Positions 54,301 to 63,465 of a stretch of DNA of 64,000 bases are shown piece after piece. A program made the position numbers and the translations under genes. Source of the DNA: Erwinia_E haradaeae_D (GTDB lineage: Bacteria > Pseudomonadota > Gammaproteobacteria > Enterobacterales > Enterobacteriaceae); NCBI RefSeq assembly GCF_900698935.1, contig NZ_LR217715.1, positions 992,001-1,056,000 on the forward strand, written 5' to 3'. The notes under the pieces are model-generated. The model was not told the DNA's origin. It saw nothing but the letters and a program-made list of their open reading frames with translations, and searched no databases. The number at the start of each line of letters is the position of its first letter. Within the stretch, counting starts at the first letter, position 1.

Positions 54301-55602
54301 TTACACTAAACCAATATTCCACGTTTCTTGAACTAATTGAGTCGCTCCATCTACTGTCACAAAAACCCCAAGAGCAGTAATTAGCAAGTTATCATAAAAA
54401 ATTAATGGAATTCTCTCACGTTTCCAAGGCGGAATATCGTATTCCTGCCATAGCTTTTTAAGTGAACGACTACCTACACGACCATAAACATAAAATACAC
54501 CTTGAGCTTTGAAACATATACGCACTTGTGTGTAAAACGAAGGACGACGTATTTGAATACCATGTAAACACTGTTGGATCTGTCCTATTCCGTCTGGAAG
54601 TATTAAGGTATTCCATGGATATTTCCATATTAGTTGGTAATGTTTTAATGATTTTTGGAGTGGCAACCAATATAAACGATCGCGAAAACGCCGCACTTCA
54701 TTATTGCCTATTTGTAAACGTGGATTAGCGTCTTTACGGCTACAGGCGACTTGTGTCCATAGATGTTGTAAAGTGGAATAAGATGGCATGCAACCTTTCC
54801 GATATTCGATCCATCGTCTCAATAATGCAAAACATCGAAACCTGCTCATAACTTGTAGTGGAGTAATGTGTAACGATTGAGATTCATCCATTAGCGTATG
54901 CAGTGATTCTATAAGATATTCATCTAGTAGTCTTTCTTGGTCTCTACAAAGTTGTGCGCTACGTGAAACAGTACGAGAAAAGTGAGGCCAACGTTGCTTA
55001 AGTAGTGGCATCACTTTTAAGCGTAAAAAATTGCGATCATAACGCACATCCTGATTACTTGGATCTACGATCCAAGTAAGTTTATGCTGATAAGCCCACT
55101 TTTCTAATTCTAGTCTATTATTAGTTAAAAATGGCCGTATATGACGATTGTTGCCATACAATTGTATTGGTGCCATACCAGAGAGTCCAGTTGGTCCACT
55201 CCCCCGTTTTAAAGCTAGCATAAAGGTTTCGCTTTGATCATCTTGATGTTGTGCTGTTACTAAAGTTTCTTCTGGTTTCATGGTTTGATATATAGCCAGA
55301 TAACGAACCTGACGGGCTGCTGCTTCAATGCCTTGTTTATGCTGAGTATTGACTTGTACTTTGCGTATAATTAGAGGGACTTTCCAATTCTCACATTGTT
55401 TTTTACAGTGCATCGCCCAGCTATCAGCAAGATTATTTAGGTTGTGGTTGATGTGTACTACTCTAATTTTTAAAAGAGATTGTTCTTTGTTTAATGTGAT
55501 TATTTGATGTAAGAGAACAGTGGAGTCAAGTCCTCCACTGTAGGCGATCATAAGAGCGTGTTCATTGATCAGTAAATTTTTCAGATTAGCAATCGCAGAC
55601 AT
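54301..55602 (-). CDS. tilS: tRNA(Ile)-lysidine synthetase TilS
   Basis: TilS ligates lysine to C34 of tRNA-Ile2(CAU), changing both decoding (AUA) and charging (Ile instead of Met); it is essential. The 433-residue product (E. coli 432) has the PP-loop AYSGGLDSTVLL at residues 18-29, TAQHQDDQSETFMLALKRGSG, GLSGMAP and RPFLTNNR in the N-terminal catalytic domain. The central domain has DRNFLRLKVMPLLKQRWP. The C-terminal domain ends with RVGSRSLKKLWQEYDIPPWKRERIPLI. AGGA lies about 9 bases upstream of the ATG. Its tRNA substrate gene lies just downstream, a pairing not found in E. coli. Confidence 0.97.
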   Translation of the reverse strand: MSAIANLKNLLINEHALMIAYSGGLDSTVLLHQIITLNKEQSLLKIRVVHINHNLNNLADSWAMHCKKQCENWKVPLIIRKVQVNTQHKQGIEAAARQVRYLAIYQTMKPEETLVTAQHQDDQSETFMLALKRGSGPTGLSGMAPIQLYGNNRHIRPFLTNNRLELEKWAYQHKLTWIVDPSNQDVRYDRNFLRLKVMPLLKQRWPHFSRTVSRSAQLCRDQERLLDEYLIESLHTLMDESQSLHITPLQVMSRFRCFALLRRWIEYRKGCMPSYSTLQHLWTQVACSRKDANPRLQIGNNEVRRFRDRLYWLPLQKSLKHYQLIWKYPWNTLILPDGIGQIQQCLHGIQIRRPSFYTQVRICFKAQGVFYVYGRVGSRSLKKLWQEYDIPPWKRERIPLIFYDNLLITALGVFVTVDGATQLVQETWNIGLV

Positions 55603-55853
55603 TATCCATCTTCCTAATTTACAATCATAAAAAAGATAACAGGATGTTAAATATTTACATATTGGACAGCTTATAATTTATTCATATAGTTCATTGTCAT
55701 TACAGATTCTAATATAGTCAGATAGAGTTCCATGCTCATTCATGCTTTATTTTATTATCTGCTATTTTATCAATTAGATACTTTAAAAACATGAGAGTCA
55801 GATCGATTAATGTTTTTGTCTCCATAGTCATGTCAATAATGAATTAAAATATT
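55603..55853. other. Gap between tilS and ihfB relic
   Basis: No gene recognised; the distal two thirds of ihfB, expected here, are gone. Confidence 0.5.
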
Positions 55854-55978
55854 TTATGCGAGATGGGAGGGGAATAATCCCATATTCTGCAGTATTTCTC
55901 CTGGTGTATATTCACATCTTTCTTAGAAAGATGTGAATATCGACTCACTATTCTTTTAATCAATTCTAATTTTGTCAT
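55854..55978 (-). pseudogene. ihfB: ihfB relic (integration host factor beta), truncated
   Basis: From ATG at 55976-55978 the minus strand reads MTKLELIKRIVSRYSHLSKKDVN, the IHF-beta N-terminus (family MTKSELIERLATQQSHIPAKTVE). After a frameshift EILQNMGLFPSHLA follows, comparable to KEMLEHMASTLAQGE, and then a stop. The DNA-binding arm and the C-terminal half (about 50 residues) are missing. Its position directly after rpsA is the E. coli order cmk-rpsA-ihfB. Part of the relic (55908-55940) forms a perfect 15-bp hairpin. The gene cannot make a working subunit. Confidence 0.85.
55908..55940. terminator. Perfect 15-bp hairpin inside ihfB relic
   Basis: ATATTCACATCTTTC and its exact complement flank a TTA loop. 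It lies about 110 bases after the rpsA stop and could end or protect the rpsA transcript, though there is no strong U-run. It overlaps codons of the decayed ihfB, so it arose by mutation or foldback after that gene died. Confidence 0.45.
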
Positions 55979-56048
55979 AATTTTTTTTCATGATGCGATG
56001 GAATCTGTTATCACAACCAGTCGGTATTGATGCAGTTAATGTTGCATC

Positions 56049-57725
56049 TCAATCACTTTTTGCAGCTTTAAAAGCCTCTACCATCGCGTTCGCAAAACTT
56101 TTTTCTTCTGGTTTATGGCTAACAGAATTGGTGTTTGCTTCTTTTATTTCACCTGGCTCTTTAGACCGCATGGATAGCCCCACTACACGATTTTTGCGAT
56201 CTACGCTAGTAAATTTCGCAGAAATAGAATCTCCTGCTTTAATTAACAGATGTTTACCTTCGAGTATCTCATAGCCTTCTTCGGAAGAAGAAATATAACC
56301 ATCTACGCCATCATGTAATTTTACTGCAATACCCTTAGAGTCAACTGTAGTCACTGTACCATGTAAAATGGTGCCTTTTTTGTTACTAGATAAGTAAACA
56401 CTGAAGGGATCTTCTACTAACTGTTTCACACCTAAAGAAATTCTTTCTCTTTCTGCATCAACCTGCAAAACCACTGTGGAGATATCGTCGCCTTTTTTAT
56501 AGTCGCGCACTGCTTCTTCTCCTGAAGCATTCCAGGATATGTCAGATAGGTGAACTAAACCATCAATACCGCCTTCAAGGCCGATAAAAATTCCAAAATC
56601 TGTAATCGATTTAATTTTACCATCAACACGATCATTTTTATTATAAGTTTCTGCAAATTTCTGCCAAGGATTGATTTGACATTGTTTTAAACCTAAAGAA
56701 ATACGACGACGTTCTTCGTCAATATCTAACACCATGACTTCTACTTTATCACATACGTTAACGATTTTAGATGGATGTATATTTTTATTAGTCCAATCCA
56801 TTTCTGAAACATGGACTAAGCCTTCTACACCCTCTTCAATTTCCACAAAGCACCCATAGTCAGCTAAATTTGTCACACGACCAGTAAGCTTAGTGCCTTC
56901 TGGGTAACGTTTGGCAATCGCTACCCAGGGATCTTCTCCAAGCTGCTTTAAACCTAAAGATACACGTGTTCTTTCACGATCAAATTTAAGAATTTTAACT
57001 TTGATTTCATCACCCACCATTACAATTTCACTTGGATGTTTCACGCGTCTCCAAGCCATATCAGTGATGTGTAATAAACCATCTACACCGCCCAAATCGA
57101 CAAAGGCACCGTAGTCGGTTAAATTTTTAACGACACCTAATATTTCTATCCCTTCTTGGAGGCTTGCCAATAAATGATCACGTTCCGCACTATGCTCCGA
57201 TTCAATAACCGCACGACGAGATACAACAACGTTATTTCGTTTTTGATCTAGTTTTATAACCTTAAACTCTAAGTCTTTTCCTTCTAAGTGAAGTGTGTCA
57301 CGAACCGGACGTACATCCACTAGTGACCCCGGTAGAAAAGCACGAATCCCAGTTAACTCAACTGTAAACCCGCCTTTTACTTTCCCATTAATAATACCTA
57401 CAACTGTTTCACTTTGTTCATAAGCTTTTTCTAGTACAATCCAAGATTCATAGCGCTTTGCTTTTTCACGTGAGAGAATTGTTTCCCCAAAACCATCTTC
57501 CACAGCATCTAAAGCAACATCTACTTGGTCACCAACCTGAATTTCTAGGTTCCCAGCTGCATTTTTAAATTGTTCTACAGAGATTGTGGATTCTGATTTT
57601 AAACCTGCATCTACCAAAACAACATCTTTATCAATCGATATTACAGTACCACGAATAATAGAACCTGGTTTAGTTTCAATTGTTTTTAGAGATTCTTCAA
57701 AAAGTTGAGCAAAAGATTCAATCAT
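56049..57725 (-). CDS. rpsA: 30S ribosomal protein S1
   Basis: S1 binds mRNA leaders and helps the 30S subunit start translation. I start at the ATG at 57725 (MIESFAQLFEESL), giving 558 residues against 557 in E. coli; the in-frame ATG 33 bases upstream adds non-homologous residues. Six S1/OB repeats are visible, e.g. GSIIRGTVISIDKDVVLVDAG, GVVKNLTDYGAFVDLGGVDG, GRVTNLADYGCFVEIEEG and GKIKSITDFGIFIGLEGG. The last repeat (residues about 440-520) is the most diverged, as usual, and the tail FANAMVEAFKAAKSD is kept. It follows cmk by about 160 bases; a dead ihfB follows it. Confidence 0.98.
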   Translation of the reverse strand: MIESFAQLFEESLKTIETKPGSIIRGTVISIDKDVVLVDAGLKSESTISVEQFKNAAGNLEIQVGDQVDVALDAVEDGFGETILSREKAKRYESWIVLEKAYEQSETVVGIINGKVKGGFTVELTGIRAFLPGSLVDVRPVRDTLHLEGKDLEFKVIKLDQKRNNVVVSRRAVIESEHSAERDHLLASLQEGIEILGVVKNLTDYGAFVDLGGVDGLLHITDMAWRRVKHPSEIVMVGDEIKVKILKFDRERTRVSLGLKQLGEDPWVAIAKRYPEGTKLTGRVTNLADYGCFVEIEEGVEGLVHVSEMDWTNKNIHPSKIVNVCDKVEVMVLDIDEERRRISLGLKQCQINPWQKFAETYNKNDRVDGKIKSITDFGIFIGLEGGIDGLVHLSDISWNASGEEAVRDYKKGDDISTVVLQVDAERERISLGVKQLVEDPFSVYLSSNKKGTILHGTVTTVDSKGIAVKLHDGVDGYISSSEEGYEILEGKHLLIKAGDSISAKFTSVDRKNRVVGLSMRSKEPGEIKEANTNSVSHKPEEKSFANAMVEAFKAAKSD

Positions 57726-57884
57726 ATTAATAGTCTTCAGGATTCTGTAAGCAAACAACCACTAGTCTTCCTAACGAGTTGGTGTATTATGTATAATCTA
57801 TGGCATCCATTACCTTATAGAGTGAAATATTCTTATTTTTTTAGAGATATTTTCTTCCAAAATATTAAGTTATATAGCTGAGGT

Positions 57885-58571
57885 TCATCCTTTAGTGAAT
57901 TGAGCATGCGTATAATGTAGCGCTACCTCGACTACTGTCTGTATTGACATACGGCTGGAATCAATAATTAAAGCATCGTCTGTTATAACAAGCGGTGCAG
58001 CAGATCGATGTAAATCACGTTCATCTCGTTCTTGTATCTGAGATAAAAGCTGATTAAAATTAACACTAACACCACTTTCCTGCAACTGTAGCATACGTCG
58101 GTGAGTACGTGCTTTAGTATTCGCATTAAGAAAAATTTTTACAGGGGCGTCTGGAAACACTATGGTGCCCATATCACGTCCTTCAGCGATAAGACCAGGG
58201 AATACACGAAAATCACGTTGAAAGTTGAGTATTTTTTGGCGCAAGCGAGGAAATGGTGCGATTCGAGATGCTATATCACTAGTTTGTGGATCATAAATGG
58301 CCATAGAAATATCACGACCTTTTAAAATTACTTTTATTGCCTGATCTTTAGGGATGACGTGTAAGTGCATCAGATGAGAAACTAATGGAATCAGTGCCCC
58401 TTCAGAGTTGGTGTCTACTTGATCATATAAAGCTAATATAGCTAAAGATCGATAAATAACACCAGAGTGTAGAGTATGCCATTTTAGTTTTTTTGACAGC
58501 TCTCTACATAACGTTCCCTTTCCTGCCCCACTAGGACCATCAATAGTGATTACAGGAGGTTTAGTTATCAT
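57885..58571 (-). CDS. cmk: Cytidylate kinase
   Basis: Cmk phosphorylates CMP and dCMP, recycling nucleotides for RNA, DNA and phospholipid synthesis. The 228-residue protein (E. coli 227) has the P-loop IDGPSGAGKGTLC at residues 10-22, the LHSGVIYRSLA segment of the NMP-binding insert, the substrate-binding LIAEGRDMGTIVFPDAPVKIFL, and ERDERDLHRSAAPL. AAGAG lies 8 bases before the ATG. The order cmk-rpsA is as in E. coli, but aroA, which lies between serC and cmk there, is missing from the gap upstream. Confidence 0.97.
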   Translation of the reverse strand: MITKPPVITIDGPSGAGKGTLCRELSKKLKWHTLHSGVIYRSLAILALYDQVDTNSEGALIPLVSHLMHLHVIPKDQAIKVILKGRDISMAIYDPQTSDIASRIAPFPRLRQKILNFQRDFRVFPGLIAEGRDMGTIVFPDAPVKIFLNANTKARTHRRMLQLQESGVSVNFNQLLSQIQERDERDLHRSAAPLVITDDALIIDSSRMSIQTVVEVALHYTHAQFTKG

Positions 58572-58960
58572 TATGTATCTCTTCTTTAGAATATGATATG
58601 AGTTATTTCATGTGTTTATCAAAAATTTCTTAAGATATATTATACTTTTTTATGCAATAAATATGGTGTTATTTATAATTTAAATAGAATATTACCACAT
58701 ACAAGAATAGATTTCTCATTAGATATTATTCGACTGTAACAGAGTACGTGTATATTTAATCAATTTTATTTGAAACATGCCTGTCATTCTCGCTACATAA
58801 TGATTCAAATCTTAATAATTATACAAACTTTTCAAATCATGAAATCAGCTTGTATGAACAAACACGAATTACTATAAGTCTAGTACCACTATATATATAT
58901 TTTTTATTGAGTTGCAGAATTACATAATCTTCTTTATTTACTTGAGATAGCATGTAAATG
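58572..58960. other. Gap where aroA would lie
   Basis: 389 bases between serC and cmk, gene-free. In E. coli aroA (1.28 kb) follows serC; neither end of EPSP synthase could be read here, so it was deleted or moved. Confidence 0.55.
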
Positions 58961-60049
58961 TTAATTATAATAACGCTTTTCAAAATCAATCATAAAATTC
59001 GTTAACATCTCTACTCCAGAAAATGGCATAGCATTATACAGAGATGCTCGCATGCCTCCTGTTATCTTATGACCCTTTAAAGCATGTAATCCAGCAGAAA
59101 ATGATTTTTCTAGAAATAGTGTGTTTAATGCATAATCAGAAAGATGAAATGGTACATTCGTACGTGAACGATTACCAATCGCCACATTATTATGATAAAG
59201 ATCGCTGGTATCAATGATGTGATATAACAGTTCTGCTTTAGCTTTATTTTGCTTAGATAATTCCGTAATTCCTCCTTGTTTTTTTAACCACTTAAACACT
59301 AAACCAGATACATACCATGCAAAAGTAGGAGGGGTGTTAAACATCGAATGATTATCAGATAATACTTTATAATTCAGAATAGAAGGCGCATCATGGCGTG
59401 CCTGCCCTAGAAGATCTTCATTGATGATCACTAATGTTAAACCTGCAGGACCAATATTTTTCTGTGCTCCCGCGTATAAAAGCCCGTATCGGTTAACATC
59501 AATAGGTAGAGACAGGATTGTAGAGGAACAATCAGCTACTACAATTTTTTTACCAAAATTAGGTGTTTCGTAAATAGCAATACCTTCAATAGTTTCATTC
59601 GGGCAATAGTGAACATACGCAGCATCATTTGAGAGTGTCCAATGATGCATTGGGATAATAGATTCTCGACCTTGTATTGTCACTTTTGCATTAATCACAT
59701 TAGGTTTGCAATATTTTTTTGCCTCGCTAATGGCGCTTTGTGCCCAATAGCCACTATCAATGTAATCTGCTGTATTTTTTTTGCCTAATAAATTTAATGG
59801 AATGGCCGCAAATTGTCCACGAGCCCCTCCGTGACAAAATAAAACTTTATAGTTAAATGGTATTTTTAGTAAATCACGTAAATCTTTTTCAGTTTCTTCA
59901 GCAAGCTGAAGGAATTCCTTACTACGATGGCTGATTTCCATCACAGAGCTGCCTATGCCCTTCCAATTTGTGAGTTCTTTTTGAGCCTCTCTAAGGACAT
60001 CTACGGGCAGCATAGAGGGACCAGCACTAAAATTAAAAATTTGATGCAT
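58961..60049 (-). CDS. serC: Phosphoserine aminotransferase
   Basis: SerC transaminates 3-phosphohydroxypyruvate to phosphoserine and, in the PLP pathway, makes 4-phosphohydroxythreonine. I start at the ATG at 60049 (MHQIFNFSAGPSML), preceded by GGGA, which yields 362 residues as in E. coli; a further upstream ATG would add 22 residues without homology. The PLP lysine is in YAGAQKNIGPAGLT. Other motifs are FCHGGARGQFAAIPLN, NETIEGIAI, DCSSTILS, FNTPPTFAWYVSGLVFKWL and GGMRASLYNAMP. One family residue group, VVAADFSSTIL, reads VVADCSSTIL (an Ala-Asp-Phe shortened to Asp-Cys). The fold is otherwise intact. Confidence 0.96.
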   Translation of the reverse strand: MHQIFNFSAGPSMLPVDVLREAQKELTNWKGIGSSVMEISHRSKEFLQLAEETEKDLRDLLKIPFNYKVLFCHGGARGQFAAIPLNLLGKKNTADYIDSGYWAQSAISEAKKYCKPNVINAKVTIQGRESIIPMHHWTLSNDAAYVHYCPNETIEGIAIYETPNFGKKIVVADCSSTILSLPIDVNRYGLLYAGAQKNIGPAGLTLVIINEDLLGQARHDAPSILNYKVLSDNHSMFNTPPTFAWYVSGLVFKWLKKQGGITELSKQNKAKAELLYHIIDTSDLYHNNVAIGNRSRTNVPFHLSDYALNTLFLEKSFSAGLHALKGHKITGGMRASLYNAMPFSGVEMLTNFMIDFEKRYYN

Positions 60050-60601
60050 TTTCCCTGATTCTCCTTTTGAATTTTGAATTTTTGGCTCTTTGTATGAAAA
60101 TATAATTATAACCATCAGGTATTAATAATATTTCTGGCATTGTAAAATACGCAAATAATATTATTTTAAAAATATCGAAAAACCGACTGAATCTCTGTCA
60201 ATATTACAAATTACAAAATAATCTTGCTATACCTCAATGTTTTTTTATGTTTGTTTTTTAATGCATATATTTTAAATGAAATTAGTCAGATTGCGTATAA
60301 CTCGTATGGTTATTATTGTCCTATGTTATTCAAATTTATTTTGAATATAGGTAGTTTGTTATACAATATTATTTTCTGATTAATTCGAATATCAATTTCA
60401 TGCACTTTTTTACACACAGATGGTTTTTTATTTTTTTCAAAAATAAATCGTATATATATTCAACATTATAAATATGTTTACTAAAATTAATGTCTATTAA
60501 TACATTATTTTCCATGCATAATGAACATGAATTTGTAGAATAAGACACATACATATCTTTTATGATCTATAGATATATCAATACTTTATTGACGGATAAA
60601 T
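60050..60601. other. Divergent gap between serC and hemW
   Basis: About 550 very AT-rich bases between divergent starts, presumably holding both promoters; no clear -35/-10 pair stands out and no relic is seen. Confidence 0.5.
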
Positions 60602-61738
60602 ATGCTAACCCTTCCTAATTTAGGTTTATATATTCATATTCCTTGGTGTCTTAAGAAATGCGCATACTGTGATTTTAATTCTTATGCGTTGGAAATGGAG
60701 ATACCAATCAATGATTACATATCTCATCTATTTAACGATCTGTATTTTGACCTTCCTTTAATCTCTGGTCGGAAGATTCATACAATATTTATTGGCGGAG
60801 GAACACCTAGCTTGCTCAATAGTGAAGCTGTACAACTATTGCTTGATGGAGTTCGCACTCGTTTAGAATTATCCAAACAAGCAGAAATTACCATTGAGGT
60901 AAATCCAGGGGTATTAGAAACAGATCGGTTGAGTGGATATCAAAACGCCGGTGTAAATCGTATCTCCATTGGTGTTCAAAGTTTTCAGAAAAGTAGCTTG
61001 CAAAATCTAGGTCGCACATATACTCCACATGAAGCAAAAAGAGCAGTGCAAACAACCGCCTCTCTTGGTTTGCGTAGTTTCAATCTTGACCTAATGTATG
61101 GATTACCAAATCAATTGCTAGCAAACGCACTAAATGATTTAGACTTAGCAATATGTTTTAACCCACCACATTTATCATGGTATCAATTAATGATTGAACC
61201 GCATACATTGTTTTTTGCACACCCTCCACAACTTCCACATGAAGATCAGTTATGGGACATATTTGAACAAGGACATAAATTACTTGGTGCGGCTGGTTAT
61301 CAGAGGTATGAGGTTTCATCGTACTCTAAACCTGATATGTATTGCGAGCACAACTTAAATTATTGGAGATTTGGAGATTATATAGGTATCGGTTGTGGGG
61401 CACATGGAAAGTTAACTCAACTGAATGGTACTATTATTCGCACTAGCAAGACTCGTCATCCACGTAAATTTATGTCTGGTAATTATCGCAGTAAGATCTG
61501 TGAAGTAAGCAATAACGCCAAACCACTGGAATTTTTTATGAACAGATTTCGCCTGTTAGAAGCGATGCCTCGTAGTGAGTTTATACGCTGTACTGGGCTT
61601 GCAGAAGATCATATTCGCGCTCCTATAGATCGCGCTATTCAAGAAGGTTATATTATAGAGACTAGTACATTTTGGCAGATAACTACTAAGGGGATGTTAT
61701 TCCTAAATTCTCTCTTGGAGTTATTTTTAACGGATTAA
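60602..61738 (+). CDS. hemW: Radical-SAM heme chaperone HemW
   Basis: HemW binds heme and inserts it into respiratory enzymes; it is related to, but does not act as, coproporphyrinogen dehydrogenase HemN. The 378-residue product equals E. coli length. The radical-SAM cysteines are C16, C20 and C23 in PWCLKKCAYCDF, without the extra Cys of HemN. GGGTPSLL, EVNPGVLETDRL, NRISIGVQSF, FNLDLMYGLPNQ and NYWRFGDYIGIGCGAHGK follow. GGA precedes the ATG weakly. Heme-dependent SdhCD elsewhere in the window fits its role. In E. coli it lies with yggS-yggT; here it is 23 kb away. Confidence 0.95.
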   Translation: MLTLPNLGLYIHIPWCLKKCAYCDFNSYALEMEIPINDYISHLFNDLYFDLPLISGRKIHTIFIGGGTPSLLNSEAVQLLLDGVRTRLELSKQAEITIEVNPGVLETDRLSGYQNAGVNRISIGVQSFQKSSLQNLGRTYTPHEAKRAVQTTASLGLRSFNLDLMYGLPNQLLANALNDLDLAICFNPPHLSWYQLMIEPHTLFFAHPPQLPHEDQLWDIFEQGHKLLGAAGYQRYEVSSYSKPDMYCEHNLNYWRFGDYIGIGCGAHGKLTQLNGTIIRTSKTRHPRKFMSGNYRSKICEVSNNAKPLEFFMNRFRLLEAMPRSEFIRCTGLAEDHIRAPIDRAIQEGYIIETSTFWQITTKGMLFLNSLLELFLTD

Positions 61739-61989
61739 CAATTGATTCCTGTTAATTTCAAAACTATATGCATTAGTATTTAATCATGTCTTGATGCTCA
61801 ATGCAATGCAAAATAATTTTCATACAACACAGTATATACTAAGGAATACAAATAATGAAATTTGTCTTTTTTGTATTTTGTATATGAGAGCAGCTCAAAC
61901 TCAGTGCATTATATTGAATGCTACTTTATCATTTTTGGCATATCGCAGACAGAGTAATAGTCATATCATATGTCATATAAATGACATAT
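61739..61989. other. Gap between hemW and dprA relic
   Basis: Gene-free; the N-terminal two thirds of dprA, if ever here, cannot be read. Confidence 0.45.
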
Positions 61990-62379
61990 TTAAGAGGGTG
62001 CGGAATAGATCTAAAGTAATTAAGATTATTTACAAATTTAGAGAACATTCCAGATCTGGCTCATGGCTCATGGCTCAAGGTAATCTGTTCTCTTTTTATA
62101 CAAAAAAATTATAAAGTTTTGTAAAATTACTGCTAATTACAGAAATACCATGCTGCGATAATATCTTGTATAATGCGTTATTGCCTTTTTTCTATGTGTT
62201 AGTTAACGTAGGGCGGTAAGTGAAGGTTTGCTAAAAGCATAGCTTAACGCATTAACTCGCTTCTCCTAGCTCTTTTAGAAAAAATAAAAAAATAAGCTGA
62301 TGACGTTAGGGTTGATGTATATGATGTGTCATTTATGCCCAGCGGCTGTATCGGATGAAGGAGGGCATGCCATGTTTGA
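61990..62379 (+). pseudogene. dprA: dprA (smf) C-terminal relic
   Basis: The plus strand reads RNRSKVIKIIYKF then REHSRSGS, comparable to DprA RNRIISGLSKGVLVVEAALRSGS. AQGNLFSF follows (family EQGREVFALPG). About 240 bases later MPSGCIG, a stop, and RRACHV match the exact C-terminus of E. coli DprA (VPGGYVRLRRACHV), overlapping the smg start as in E. coli. The spacing between these blocks equals that in the intact protein. Stops, frameshifts and a triple GGCTCAT repeat (62058-62079) disrupt it, and the Rossmann core is missing. DprA protects ssDNA and loads RecA during natural transformation. Confidence 0.75.
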
Positions 62380-62845
62380 TGTTCTGATGTACTTGTTTGA
62401 AATCTATATTTATAATCAAGTAGACATGCGAATTGATCAGGATCAGTTAACGGATGATTTATCTACTGTTGGATTTCAGCGTAATGATATTTATAATGCC
62501 TTGCATTGGTTAGAAAAACTAGCAGACTATCAAGAGGGAAAAGCGTCTCCGGTTTTTTTAAATGCTCATCCTTTTTCTGCACGAATTTACACACAAGAAG
62601 AGAAGCAGAGATTGGATGTTGATTGTCGTGGCTTTCTATGGTTCTTAGAAAACACTCAGGTATTAAATTTAGAAACACGTGAAATGGTGATTGAACGTAT
62701 TATGGCACTTGATACGTTAGAGTTTAATTTAGATGACTTAAAATGGGTAGTTCTGATGGTGCTTTTTAATATTCCTGGATGCGAAAATGCTTACCAAAAA
62801 ATGGAAGAATTACTCTTTGATATTCATAAAGGTATAATACATTAA
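62372..62845 (+). CDS. smg: Smg family protein (DUF494)
   Basis: Smg is a small conserved gammaproteobacterial protein of unknown molecular function, found between dprA and tsaC. I start at the ATG at 62372 (MFDVLMYLFEIYI), which has AGGAGG about 9 bases upstream and gives 157 residues as in E. coli; the upstream in-frame ATG runs through the dprA relic. The protein is acidic and helical, with DIYNALHWLEKLADYQEG, NLETREMVIERIMALDT, and the strongly conserved LKWVVLMVLFNIPGCENAYQKMEELLF. Conservation is very high, suggesting it is needed even in a reduced genome that has lost its dprA partner. Confidence 0.95.
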   Translation: MFDVLMYLFEIYIYNQVDMRIDQDQLTDDLSTVGFQRNDIYNALHWLEKLADYQEGKASPVFLNAHPFSARIYTQEEKQRLDVDCRGFLWFLENTQVLNLETREMVIERIMALDTLEFNLDDLKWVVLMVLFNIPGCENAYQKMEELLFDIHKGIIH

Positions 62846-63465
62846 ATACTGTATATATTAAGAATATTTCATATGTAAAAGATTGAGATTATGATGGCGC
62901 ATTCTTACGCCTTTCGATGAAAATATCGCTTCAATTACAATCATCTCAATTAGAGAATAGCCAACAATAGTTTATTTGTGACTAGACTATTGTTAAGGTT
63001 GTTCTGTCTGTCTCATGTACTACGAAGTACATATTATTTATTCTATAGCATCTTAATATATCTGCTTTATGCAATAATGTTTTTGCTTTATATAATGATG
63101 ATTAGAGCAATGTATAGCATCATATATATTAGAGATAGAAAGTAAATATACACATACCAGTATTTTCAGGGAGAGATGATACCTAAATAGGCGCATTACC
63201 TAAACCTGAGTAGTTGTACATCCATGAAGCAATTCAAATACTATGTATGTGAGATATCTTTAATGATGATTTTATCATGCAGGATGCAGATTTCTATCCA
63301 TTATCCATATTTTCTAACGGGTATTTTACCATATGTTCTTAAAAATGTATTTCAATCATGTTGTATGACATGGTATGTGACATGATGTTGTATAGAATAC
63401 ACTGATATTTTTTCATTTTAAGTATACTAAACTCCTGTAAGTCACTGGCTATTATTGGAGTTATC
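62846..63465. other. Gap between smg and tsaC
   Basis: About 620 bases. In E. coli the topA-like zinc-finger gene yrdD lies here. I looked for its CxxC repeats and read none. Confidence 0.5.
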
